Positions 1-7,631 of a stretch of 64,000 bases of DNA are shown piece after piece. The position numbers and the translations under genes are program-made. The DNA is taken from positions 248,001 to 312,000 of the forward strand of contig NZ_JACHNE010000001.1 in the NCBI RefSeq assembly GCF_014205255.1, given 5' to 3'. Source of the stretch: Streptomyces caelestis (GTDB lineage: Bacteria; Actinomycetota; Actinomycetes; Streptomycetales; Streptomycetaceae). How positions within the stretch are numbered: the stretch's first letter is position 1; the number at the start of each line of letters is the position of its first letter. The notes under the pieces were generated by a model. That model was not told where the DNA came from. It worked only from the letters and a program-made list of their open reading frames with translations, and searched no databases.

Positions 1-1
1 G

Positions 2-433
2 CGCATCTCGCTCGAGAGCGGCAAGGTGCAGTTGGTCAACGCCGGTCACCCGCGACCGCTGCGCCTGCGCGACGGTGCCGTGGAGGAACTGACCCTCTTC
101 GCCAACCTGCCCTTCGGCGTCTCCTCGCCCACCGCCTACCGGGTCCAGGAGCTGGACCTGCGCCCCGATGACCGGCTGTTCATGCTCACCGACGGCATGC
201 AGGAACGGGGCGCTGCCGAGGTGGACCTGCCCGCGCTCATCCGCGACACCCGCGCTCTCCACCCGCGCGAGGCTGTCCGACGCCTGGTCACCGCCGTCCG
301 CGACGCCTCCGGAGGCCGCCTCGAGGACGACGCCACCGTCCTGTGCCTGGACTGGTACGGAACCCAGCCCACCGACCGCCGCACCCACGCACACACGAGT
401 CCGCAGGGCCTGACCTCACAGGCTTGGGAATGA
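2..433 (+). CDS. PP2C-family SpoIIE-like protein phosphatase, C-terminal part (cut by window edge)
   Basis: The reading frame is open from the first bases of the window, so the true start lies upstream. The visible 144 residues hold the end of a SpoIIE/PP2C phosphatase domain: [10 protein letters not shown] near the start, [14 protein letters not shown] in the middle and [11 protein letters not shown] near the end, the last carrying the metal-binding aspartates typical of the family. Such proteins usually dephosphorylate anti-anti-sigma factors in Streptomyces stress signalling. The upstream sensor domains (GAF, PAS or HAMP) cannot be seen. A second, complete PP2C phosphatase lies at 33651-34481. 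Confidence 0.85.
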   Translation, partial: RISLESGKVQLVNAGHPRPLRLRDGAVEELTLFANLPFGVSSPTAYRVQELDLRPDDRLFMLTDGMQERGAAEVDLPALIRDTRALHPREAVRRLVTAVRDASGGRLEDDATVLCLDWYGTQPTDRRTHAHTSPQGLTSQAWE

Positions 434-558
434 GGTGACCCTTCAGTGTCGCCTCACATGGCCGGCGTGAAGGTCCGTATGGCGGACAACGCTTATGGCG
501 GCTTTCGGCGGGCACACGGAGTCGTGCCCGAAAGGGGCAACGAACGGAAGGAGTTGTC

Positions 559-819
559 GTGTCGTTTCTGTGGGCCATCATCGCGGGTCTCATCATCGGC
601 CTGCTGGCCAAGCTCGTCGTTCCCGGACGTCAGCCCATCCCCCTGTGGCTGACGGTCATCATGGGTATCCTCGGCGCCGTCGCCGGCAACGCGCTCGCCA
701 CCGCGTTCGGCGTGCGCGACACCGGCGGTATCGACTGGATCCGCCACATCTTCCAGATCGGCATCGCGGCTGTCCTCATCGCGTTCGTCACCCCGTTGTG
801 GGCCCGACGACGCGCCTGA
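559..819 (+). CDS. GlsB/YeaQ/YmgE-type small stress membrane protein
   Basis: This 86-residue protein has three hydrophobic segments (roughly residues 3-21, 27-47 and 60-80) separated by short glycine-rich loops, as in the transglycosylase-associated/GlsB family linked to general and envelope stress. The GTG start follows a GGAAGGAG ribosome-binding site at about 545-552. It stands alone between the phosphatase end and a converging hemerythrin gene. The family assignment rests on length, topology and the GLIIGLLAKLVVPG stretch. The biochemical role of the family is poorly defined. Confidence 0.85.
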   Translation: MSFLWAIIAGLIIGLLAKLVVPGRQPIPLWLTVIMGILGAVAGNALATAFGVRDTGGIDWIRHIFQIGIAAVLIAFVTPLWARRRA

Positions 820-1094
820 TACGGCGCCGGATGCGCCCCGGTCGAGTCCGGTCAGTGTCCGGGCCGACGAGGTGACGGGCTGTGGGGGCGCCGCAATGTC
901 CGTGTCATCTGCGGGCGTTCGCCGGCGCCCTGCCGCCCGGGCGGGGCAAGGGCCGAACTGGGCGTGGCGGGCGGACGGCGGCGTGGCGCTGTCCGCCCTA
1001 CGCCGAGGAGAGCGGCCTGGCCGTAGTGCATGGCCCAGTTGACCGGCAGGGCCATGTGCCGGGCCGTTCGGGCAGGCCGGTCTGCGCAGAGCTG

Positions 1095-1682
1095 TCAGCC
1101 GTCGTTGCCCATCGCCTTGCGGACGGCGTCGCGGGTCCGGTCGACCAGGGCCGCCATGGGGCCGACGGCGAAGTTCTGCGCCGCGGTCTCGGCTCCCGGA
1201 TGCGGGCGGGTGGGCGCCATGGCCTCGGCAGCCCGGACGGCCGTGGCCAGCATGGCGAGCTGCTGAGCGCCGGCGTTCTCGCGGAGCCGGGGGAACTCGT
1301 ACTGCTCCTCGGAAGCCGCGTGCTGAAGCACGTCCGCGCGCAGCTCCCGCAAGGCGGGCATGAACCCGGGGTCGTCAGGGTTCATGTCGTCGAGCCGGCT
1401 GAGCTTCTCCTTCGCGGCCCGCTCCTCCTTGAGACGGTCGTCGACCACCTGCTCACCGTCCTGGAAGAGACGGCGGGCCGCGGGGTGGACCACCTCTTCC
1501 TCGGCCGTCTCGTGGACGGCCAGCATGCGGACGAGTCTGCGGAACGACTCCGCCCGGCCGTCGGCAGTGGCGTTCTCGACCTCGGCGAAGAGGTCACGGA
1601 TGTGGTTGTGCTGTTGCCTCAGCAGGGCCACGACGTCGTCGTTCTCGCCTGCTTCGTCCATGTGGGGCATGGCGTCGGTCAA
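1095..1682 (-). CDS. Hemerythrin-domain protein (paralogue 1)
   Basis: A 195-residue protein with a helical hemerythrin-like HHE domain. Candidate metal ligands are the HNHIRDLF, HETAEEEVVHP and HAASEEQYEFP histidines and acids. HHE proteins bind a di-iron site and are associated with oxygen, nitric oxide or redox sensing and storage. The TTG at 1682 is preferred because a perfect AGGAGG sits six bases upstream; ATG codons at 1670 and 1661 are alternatives. The C-terminal half is almost the same as that of the protein at 6258-6848, including AEAMAPTRPHPG and TRDAVRKAMG, so the two are recent paralogues. The divergent neighbour is recQ. Confidence 0.88.
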   Translation of the reverse strand: MTDAMPHMDEAGENDDVVALLRQQHNHIRDLFAEVENATADGRAESFRRLVRMLAVHETAEEEVVHPAARRLFQDGEQVVDDRLKEERAAKEKLSRLDDMNPDDPGFMPALRELRADVLQHAASEEQYEFPRLRENAGAQQLAMLATAVRAAEAMAPTRPHPGAETAAQNFAVGPMAALVDRTRDAVRKAMGNDG

Positions 1683-1886
1683 GAGGTCCTCCTGAGGTGC
1701 GGTGCCGCAGCGCGTGGGCCGGGGGCATCGGCTCGGCCGGCCTTGGTCCAGGTTGTCCCCTGGTGACGGGCGGCCGCGACCGCACGGGGCCGAACGGCGG
1801 TGGACCTCACGCATCCCGGCAGCCGCGCGGGGTACCCGATGCGGGCTCGCGAGAGGGTCTCGGCGCCGTGAAGGAGGCTTCGTGCC

Positions 1887-3587
1887 ATGACCCGGCACAC
1901 GCGGAGCCCGAAGGCCCGGGCGGACGGGGGCGGCCACGACCGGGTCGCGGAGCTGCGCCGCGTCGCGCGGGAGCGCTTCGGGTGGAGCGACCTGGGCCCC
2001 GAGCAGACGGAGGCGATGAGGGCCCTGCTCGCTGGCCGTGACGTGCTGGTCGTCATGCCCACCGGGTCCGGCAAGTCGGCGATCTACCAGGTACCGACCG
2101 TCGTGCTCGGCGGCCCCGCCGTCGTGGTGTCGCCGCTGATCGCCTTGCAGCGCGACCAGGTCACCGGACTGCGGGAGAGCGCGGCACCGGACGCCGTGGC
2201 CGTGAACTCCGCGCAGCCCGAGTCGGCCACCGACAGAGGCTGGCGGGCGGTCCGGGAGGGCGATGCCGAGTACGTGTTCCTGTCCCCGGAGCAGCTGGCC
2301 AAGGACAGTGTGCTGAAGCGGCTGCGTGAGCTGGGCCCCTCGCTGTTCGTCGTCGACGAGGCCCACTGCGTCTCCGCGTGGGGGCACGACTTCCGCCCCG
2401 ACTACCTGGACCTGGGCGAGGTGGCGGAACGCCTGGGCCGTCCGCCGGTGCTGGCTCTGACGGCGACGGCCGCGGCCCCGGTCCGGGCCGACATCGTCGA
2501 GCACCTGCACATGCGCGACGCCCATGTCGTGACCGCCGGAACCGACCGGCCCAACATCCGCCTGGTGGTGCGCACGTTCACCGACGACGCCGCCAAACGC
2601 GCCGCCGTCTCCCACTGGTCGGCCGGAGCACGCACCCCGGGCATCCTCTACACGGCCACCCGCAAGGACGCCGAAACCCATGCGGCGCGACTGCGGCAGG
2701 ACGGCGTGGACGCCGAGGCGTACCACGCGGGGATGAAGGCGGCGGAACGGCGCCGGATCCACGACGGCTTCATGGCGGGCACGCCCGCCGTGGTGGTGGC
2801 CACTTCCGCGTTCGGGATGGGCATCGACAAGCCCGGCGTACGGTTCGTCGCCCACGCGTCCGTCCCGGAGTCACTGGACTCCTACTATCAGGAGATCGGG
2901 CGCGCGGGCCGGGACGGGGAGCCGGCCGATGCGGTGCTGTTCTACCGCCCCGAGGACCTGGGACTGCAGAAGTTCCTCACCGCCCGGTCCCTGGACCTCG
3001 ACGCACTGCGCCGGATCATGACCACACTGCTCGTCCAGGACGTCCCGCACAGTCGCAGCCGGGTCGCGCAGCTGTGCGGCCTGTCGCGCCGGAAGACCAC
3101 CGATCTGCTGAACCTGCTGGAAGAGGCCGGAGCCGTGGCCGTCGAGGGCAGGCGCCGTGCGGTCCGGGCCCTTCCCGGCCGGACGGCGGACGAGGCCGCC
3201 GTAAAGGCGGAAGAGGTGTTCGAGCGGCGGCGCCGGACGGACCGCTCGCGTATCGAGATGATGCGCGGTTACGCGGAGACGCCGTCCTGTCGCCGTCAGT
3301 ACCTCCTGGGCTACTTCGGTGAGCAGCTCGACGAACCGTGCGGACGGTGCGACGTGTGCGAGCGGGACGATGGCCGGCGCGCAGTGGCCGGCCGGCGGGA
3401 ATCCTCCACCGCACGGGGGCAGCGTGCGCCGTACGAGCCCAATGACAGGGTCCGCCACGCCGAGTGGGGCACGGGCACGGTCATGCACGTGGAGGAGGAC
3501 CGTCTCGTCGTGCTGTTCGAGCAGGTCGGTTACAAGACGCTGTCCATGGCAGCCGTACAGGAGAGCGACCTGTTGGCCGGCGCGTGA
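1887..3587 (+). CDS. recQ: RecQ-family ATP-dependent DNA helicase
   Basis: A 566-residue superfamily 2 helicase. Visible motifs are Walker A PTGSGKS (Lys63), DEAH at 157-160 followed by the aromatic-rich loop CVSAWGHDFRP, FGMGIDKPGVRFV and motif VI QEIGRAGRDG. The RecQ zinc-binding CRRQYLLGYFGE...CGRCDVC motif lies near residue 470-490. It ends with a 50-residue basic/acidic module (NDRVRHAEWGTGTV) common in actinobacterial short RecQ proteins, and has no clear HRDC domain. GGAGG at about 1871-1875 supports the ATG at 1887. The expected role is unwinding of recombination and repair intermediates. Confidence 0.93.
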   Translation: MTRHTRSPKARADGGGHDRVAELRRVARERFGWSDLGPEQTEAMRALLAGRDVLVVMPTGSGKSAIYQVPTVVLGGPAVVVSPLIALQRDQVTGLRESAAPDAVAVNSAQPESATDRGWRAVREGDAEYVFLSPEQLAKDSVLKRLRELGPSLFVVDEAHCVSAWGHDFRPDYLDLGEVAERLGRPPVLALTATAAAPVRADIVEHLHMRDAHVVTAGTDRPNIRLVVRTFTDDAAKRAAVSHWSAGARTPGILYTATRKDAETHAARLRQDGVDAEAYHAGMKAAERRRIHDGFMAGTPAVVVATSAFGMGIDKPGVRFVAHASVPESLDSYYQEIGRAGRDGEPADAVLFYRPEDLGLQKFLTARSLDLDALRRIMTTLLVQDVPHSRSRVAQLCGLSRRKTTDLLNLLEEAGAVAVEGRRRAVRALPGRTADEAAVKAEEVFERRRRTDRSRIEMMRGYAETPSCRRQYLLGYFGEQLDEPCGRCDVCERDDGRRAVAGRRESSTARGQRAPYEPNDRVRHAEWGTGTVMHVEEDRLVVLFEQVGYKTLSMAAVQESDLLAGA

Positions 3588-3623
3588 GCCGCACCGGCCA
3601 ACCGGGTCCGCCTCAGGGGCCTC

Positions 3624-4157
3624 TCAGGTGGTCCCTCCGGGGCCGGTCATCCCGCGGTCGGGGCCGGTCATCCCGCGGTCCGGGCCGGTCATCCCGCGGT
3701 CGCCGGCTGCTGACCGTGACGAGCGTTCCTGGCGGGCGGCGGCGCTGGCTGCCAGCGCCAGCAGCAGGGCGATCGCACCCACGATGATGTTGTTGACGAC
3801 GCTCCTCGTCGTGCTGACGTCACCTGCGATCACCCAGGGGGCGAAGACGGTCCACACACCGAGGGCGCAGGCCGCCCACGCCATGCTGTGTGTGCGCTCG
3901 TAGGCCCGGCCGAAGCCGCCGCTCATCAGCAGGGCGTACGCGATTCCGACGATCACGTTGGTGACGGCCAGCCTGGAGAGGTTGTCGAACCCCGCGATCC
4001 ACGGCGACGCCGCCAGGTAGATGCCGGTGAGGAAGGCCAGGGTCTCGACGGCCTGTGCCCGGGGTGTGGTCGCTGCGCGTTCGGCCATCTCGTGGCGGGA
4101 GCGCATCTCGAGGATGTCGGGATGCGTCTCCATGGACGACCGGGGGGAAGTGGTCAT
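3624..4157 (-). CDS. SPW-repeat membrane protein with a tandem-repeat tail
   Basis: A 177-residue membrane protein with four hydrophobic segments. It carries two SPW-type motifs (SPWIAGF, and APWVIAG in the second half), which defines the SPW-repeat family of two-helix units. The start is the ATG at 4157, preceded by GGGAGGTGACAGGA. Upstream in-frame codons to 4307 come from a decayed alcohol dehydrogenase start and are not part of the product. The C-terminus contains three exact DRGMTGP heptads encoded by a 21-bp tandem repeat. It converges with recQ. Function is unknown; in actinobacteria the family is often near stress genes. Confidence 0.85.
   Translation of the reverse strand: MTTSPRSSMETHPDILEMRSRHEMAERAATTPRAQAVETLAFLTGIYLAASPWIAGFDNLSRLAVTNVIVGIAYALLMSGGFGRAYERTHSMAWAACALGVWTVFAPWVIAGDVSTTRSVVNNIIVGAIALLLALAASAAARQERSSRSAAGDRGMTGPDRGMTGPDRGMTGPGGTT
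3641..3701 (-). repeat. 21-bp tandem repeat, three copies
   Basis: The 19-base core GGCCGGTCATCCCGCGGTC starts at 3641, 3662 and 3683, giving a 21-bp period. Read on the minus strand it encodes the repeated heptad DRGMTGP at the tail of the SPW-repeat protein, so copy-number change would keep the frame. Confidence 0.9.
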
Positions 4158-4307
4158 TCCTGTCACCTCCCAGGTGGCAGATAGATGTGCTGACGGGACG
4201 AGTACCCAGGTCGCGCGAACCAACCTTCTCTGGCTCCCCCGCAGCCCGCCCATGGCGTGCGAGTAGCCGAAGATCCCGCCGGTGTCGGCGTCGAACAGAG
4301 CCTTCAC
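4158..4307 (-). pseudogene. Remnant of a zinc-dependent alcohol dehydrogenase
   Basis: A GTG at 4307 overlaps the TGA of the upstream gene (GTGA), the usual coupled arrangement. It begins MKAL, the typical first residues of Zn-dependent alcohol/formaldehyde dehydrogenases. The sequence then jumps to IFGYSHAMGGLRGSQ, which resembles the internal FGY...GG..GGQAEYVRVP segment found about 120 residues into that family. After GSQ the similarity is lost, and the frame runs into the SPW gene. This is best explained by one large internal deletion plus loss of the 3' end. The assignment comes from remembered family patterns and needs an alignment. Confidence 0.5.
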
Positions 4308-4654
4308 AGCACTCTCTCCCCGCCCGCGCGCCTGGACAGCAACCCGGCGAGCTTCCCGCCGGGAGTCTCGCGTGTGGTGGGCGGTGTGTCGGGTCGCATG
4401 ACCTCGCCCGTCTCCAGCAGCGCCTTCGCCTCGCGCAGGGCGCGGCGCAGATCCTGGCGCTGATCCCGGCCGGCGAGCCGAGCGGGCAGGGAACGCGCGG
4501 CGTCCGGTTGCGGGCCCTTGAGGCGTACGGCCAGTTCCGTGCCCCGGTCGCCGGGCGCGGGGGTGATCCGCGTCTCGATCCGGTCGCCGTACTCCCGCAG
4601 CGGCGACGGCAGCTTCTCGGGCTGGATGTCACGCGGTGCGCGGTTGATCGTCAC
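4304..4654 (-). CDS. Conserved actinobacterial protein related to SRPBCC C-termini (downstream part of a TGA-split gene)
   Basis: A 116-residue reading frame from a GTG at 4654. The core ITPAPGDRGTELAVRL and the later ALREAKALLETGEVMRPD match the end of SRPBCC/cyclase-like proteins that precede Zn-alcohol dehydrogenases in actinobacteria. The preceding 36-codon frame (4661-4771) is in the same phase, separated only by a TGA; reading through gives DR-stop-LTVTINR, where relatives I recall have a tryptophan (RWLTVTVN). The intact gene was therefore probably 4304-4771 and is now split by a TGG-to-TGA change. Restart at the GTG with no clear ribosome-binding site is possible but unproven. Confidence 0.55.
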   Translation of the reverse strand: MTINRAPRDIQPEKLPSPLREYGDRIETRITPAPGDRGTELAVRLKGPQPDAARSLPARLAGRDQRQDLRRALREAKALLETGEVMRPDTPPTTRETPGGKLAGLLSRRAGGERVL

Positions 4655-4660
4655 GGTCAG

Positions 4661-4771
4661 TCAGCGGTCCGCTGCGGCCGGGTCGTCCGGACGCTCCTTC
4701 GAGCGCCGCACGACGAGGGCTCCGGCGGTGAGGCCCGCTGCGGCCGCCGCCAGTGATTTCCAGGGGGTCAT
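4661..4771 (-). CDS. Small membrane-anchored N-terminal piece of the TGA-split gene
   Basis: Thirty-six codons from an ATG at 4771 with an AAGGAAGGG ribosome-binding site about 13 bases upstream. It opens MTPWKSLAAAAAGLTAGALV, a single hydrophobic helix followed by an arginine/lysine stop-transfer stretch, then stops at TGA 4661-4663. The next codons continue in phase into the frame at 4304-4654, so this looks like the signal-anchor part of one original gene. On its own it would be a short membrane peptide. Confidence 0.5.
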   Translation of the reverse strand: MTPWKSLAAAAAGLTAGALVVRRSKERPDDPAAADR

Positions 4772-5046
4772 CGTGGTTGTGCCCTTCCTTCAGTGCGCCC
4801 CGTGAGCACCAACACCCGACGAGTAAGCCCTCCGGGTGCGGTGCGACCTCGTCGGAGTGCCGCCAACGCCCTCGCGAAAGGTGCCGCTGCAAGTGACCGC
4901 CGCGGGGCCGGTTCGGTGCGGGAGCCGCGGCCCGGAGCCCACGAGGGCGGGCATGGCCGGCGCTCACCCCCCTCCCCTCCCGGACGGAGAGTGATCTCCT
5001 CGTCGCGGGGGACCTGCGTACGCACACCAACCGCCTGGAGGCACAA

Positions 5047-6246
5047 GTGACCTTCAATCCCCTGGAGCAACGCGGTATCCCACTGGAGCGTCAGATCAGG
5101 AACTGGCGCGAGCTGAACGTGACTCCGATCGACCCCGATCACTGCGACCCCTACACCCGCTGCCGGATCATCACGATGAACGGCATCGAGGTCGAGGCGA
5201 TCATGTTCAGCCACCAACTGGCCCGCAACACCGTCGATCCCGAGGTGAAACGGCAGCTGGCCCAGACGCGTTACATCGAGGCGCAGCAGCAGAAAGCGGT
5301 GAACTGGCTGCTGCCCGGGGTGTCGTCGGTGCTCGAGACGACGATCGCCTACGAGCAGGTGGCCGTGGACCTCACCGCCTGGGTCGCCCGCATGGAGCCG
5401 AACCCGTACCTGAAACAGGCGTACCAGTTCGGAGTGCTGGAGGACTTCGACCACCTGTACCGGTACGCGAACCTGTACGAGATGATCGAGCACCGCAAGG
5501 CGGACGCGATCGTCGAAGGCCTGACCGAGGTCATGCCCGGGCGGCCGACGAAGTACCACCACCGCCACCCGGCCGACAACGTCCGCGACCCGTACGCCAA
5601 GGACGAGACGAACCCGTTGTCGAAGCTGCACGCGCTGACGATCATGTCGGCGGAGCAGCAGACCATGAACTTCTACATGAACACCGGCCCCACCTACATG
5701 GAGCCGATCGCCCGACAGCTCTACCAGGAGATCGGGCTCATCGAGGAGGAGCACGTCACCCACTACGAGTCGCTCGTCGACCCAGGTGAGACGTGGTGGG
5801 AGCAGCTGGTCAACCACGAGTACAACGAGTGCTACCTCTACTACTCCTTCATGGAGCAGGAGAGCGACCCCAGGGTGAAGGCGATCTGGGAGCTGCACCT
5901 GAACCAGGAACTGGAGCACCTGCACATCGCCTGCGACCTGATGCGCCGGCACGACGGGCGTGACCCGGAGTCGGTCCTGGCGCCGCAGCTGCCCGACGTC
6001 CTGACCTTCGAGCCGAACAAGGCGTATCTCCGGGAGCTGCTCGACACTCAGATCGACCTGACGACGCTCGGAGCCGGATACGTCCGGGAAGCGCACGAGC
6101 GCTTCGAGAAGATGCAGGAGCAGCTCCACGGCGGGGAGGCACCGCCCAGCGAACGGGTGATGACGCAGCACGACGAGATGTTCGGGCGGGAGTACCGCGT
6201 CGAGACCGAAGGCGAGCACCCCGACCCCGCCCTGCGGGAGAAGTGA
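5047..6246 (+). CDS. Ferritin-like protein of unknown function
   Basis: A 399-residue all-helical protein starting with GTG after GGAGG at about 5037-5041. It has several helices with E and ExxH patterns: ETTIAYEQ, EEEHVTHYE and NQELEHLHIA. These are what a ferritin-like four-helix di-iron or rubrerythrin-type core uses for metal binding. It has no signal peptide. The stop overlaps the region before a hemerythrin-domain gene 11 bp downstream, so the two are almost certainly co-transcribed and may share iron/oxygen chemistry. I do not recognise a named family, and the ferritin-like label rests on motif pattern only. Confidence 0.7.
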   Translation: MTFNPLEQRGIPLERQIRNWRELNVTPIDPDHCDPYTRCRIITMNGIEVEAIMFSHQLARNTVDPEVKRQLAQTRYIEAQQQKAVNWLLPGVSSVLETTIAYEQVAVDLTAWVARMEPNPYLKQAYQFGVLEDFDHLYRYANLYEMIEHRKADAIVEGLTEVMPGRPTKYHHRHPADNVRDPYAKDETNPLSKLHALTIMSAEQQTMNFYMNTGPTYMEPIARQLYQEIGLIEEEHVTHYESLVDPGETWWEQLVNHEYNECYLYYSFMEQESDPRVKAIWELHLNQELEHLHIACDLMRRHDGRDPESVLAPQLPDVLTFEPNKAYLRELLDTQIDLTTLGAGYVREAHERFEKMQEQLHGGEAPPSERVMTQHDEMFGREYRVETEGEHPDPALREK

Positions 6247-6257
6247 GGAGACCGGTC

Positions 6258-6848
6258 ATGTCCGAGCTTCACACCCCGCAGGCCGGTGGCGACGCCACCC
6301 CGGACGACGACGTGGTGGCGCTGCTCATGCGCCAGCACGGGGACATCCGCAACCTCTTCGACGAGGTCGAGGCCGCCGAAGGCGACGCCCGGCAGGAAGC
6401 CTTCCGCCGCCTGGTACGGCTCCTCGCCGTCCATGAGACGGCGGAGGAAGAGGTGGTGCACCCGTTCGTCCGCCGCAATGTCGCCGGCGGTGACGAGGTC
6501 GTGGAGGCGCGTCTCGCGGAAGAGCGGTCGGCGAAGGAGACACTGAGCGCCCTGGACGACCTGGAGACCGGCGACCCGAAGTTCCTGCCGCGGCTGCGGG
6601 CGCTGCGGGCCGACGTCCAGGAGCACGCCCGCGCGGAAGAGCGCTACGAGTTCATCCACATCCGGCGCAACGCCGACGCCGGGGCGCTGGCCTCACTGGC
6701 CAGAGGGGTCAAAGCGGCCGAGGCCATGGCGCCCACCCGGCCGCACCCGGGCGTGGAGTCCGCCGCGGCCAACGTGGCCCTCGGGCCGGTCGCCGCCCTG
6801 ATGGACCGCACCCGCGACGCCGTTCGCAAGGCCATGGGCAGCGGCTGA
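6258..6848 (+). CDS. Hemerythrin-domain protein (paralogue 2)
   Basis: A 196-residue HHE-domain protein with ligands in RQHGDIRNLFDE, HETAEEEVVHP and HARAEERYEF. GAGGAG at about 6245-6250 selects the ATG at 6258 over an earlier in-frame GTG at 6243. It shares long identical stretches with the protein at 1095-1682, including AEAMAPTRPHPG, and lies directly behind the ferritin-like gene in one transcription unit. The N-terminus differs from its paralogue (SELHTPQAGGDATP). A GC-rich hairpin terminator follows at 6907-6929. Confidence 0.9.
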   Translation: MSELHTPQAGGDATPDDDVVALLMRQHGDIRNLFDEVEAAEGDARQEAFRRLVRLLAVHETAEEEVVHPFVRRNVAGGDEVVEARLAEERSAKETLSALDDLETGDPKFLPRLRALRADVQEHARAEERYEFIHIRRNADAGALASLARGVKAAEAMAPTRPHPGVESAAANVALGPVAALMDRTRDAVRKAMGSG

Positions 6849-6906
6849 TCGTACGCGTCCGGGCACATCGGCGACGTGTTCCCTGCTGCGGCAGGGTCCA
6901 CGAAAC

Positions 6907-6929
6907 GGCCCCGCTCTCCGGGCGGGGCC
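6907..6929 (+). terminator. Hairpin terminator after the ferritin-like/hemerythrin operon
   Basis: GGCCCCGC, a 7-base loop, then GCGGGGCC: an 8-bp perfect GC stem 60 bases after the stop codon. It has no U-tract, as is usual in Streptomyces. Confidence 0.7.
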
Positions 6930-7631
6930 ATCCGCTGAGGCGGTTCGGGGCGCGTCCGCATCCGCGCGGCAGGCGCCCACCCGGCCGCCGGCCGGTGCTC
7001 TCAGTTCCTCCCGGAGGTGTCCCGTCGGCCTGCGCGAGATCCGTGACAGGCAGCACGGCGGCTCGCGACCAAGGTGCTGCTGGTGAGGAGCAGGTCGAGG
7101 GGGCGGCCTGGGCCGGCGGCTGTTCGACGCGCATGGCGAGCCCGAGCCCGTCGGGCAGCCGCGGCGCGGGGGCAGGCCGGCCGCGCGCGAAGGGTGTGCG
7201 GTCGCGGCGTACCGGGCGGGTGTGTCCAGCCACGTCGCGCCGCACGGTCCGCCACCGTCGTCCAGGACGTCCAGGCCGGCCGTGCGTGTGAGTCCATGCG
7301 GATGCAACGCCGGCGCCCTCCACAGCCGCGACGGCAGGCGGGAACCCGCTTCCACCGCGGGGACCCGCCTGTCTCTCATGGGCTCGGTCCCTAATTGCCT
7401 TTCCCGATGACCCACCGATGGTTAATGTTCGGACGGAGTGAGTGGCCCACGGGGAGTTGAAGACATGGTCGGTCGTCCGAGCGCGCGTTGACGTTGTGAG
7501 GCCGTGATCGGCCTGTCATCGCGTGCTGCCCTTGATCTTGCGGCACAGCGAGCCTTCTCCTGCCTGAACCGTCGGCGCACCTGTCGTGTGCCCGGTCGCG
7601 GGCCTCGTTGTCGGCAACCCAAGGGATCCCC
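6930..7631. other. Gene-free stretch of about 700 bp
   Basis: No reading frame here combines a ribosome-binding site with a recognisable protein. The minus strand has a few coding-like segments spread over different frames, so a heavily decayed gene is possible, but no family could be named. The last 200 bp are relatively AT-rich (for example the 7408-7440 stretch) and probably hold the promoter of the MFS gene. Confidence 0.5.

Noticed and set aside
1095-2855. A 586-codon minus-strand frame containing the hemerythrin gene
   Set aside because: Only the first-listed 195 residues (from TTG 1682) look like protein; the upstream part is antisense to recQ and has no family similarity.
6693-7415. 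A 240-codon minus-strand frame in the gap before the MFS gene
   Set aside because: Looked briefly like a decayed anti-sigma kinase (DVLDDGGGP), but neither an ATP-binding motif set nor a consistent frame could be followed.
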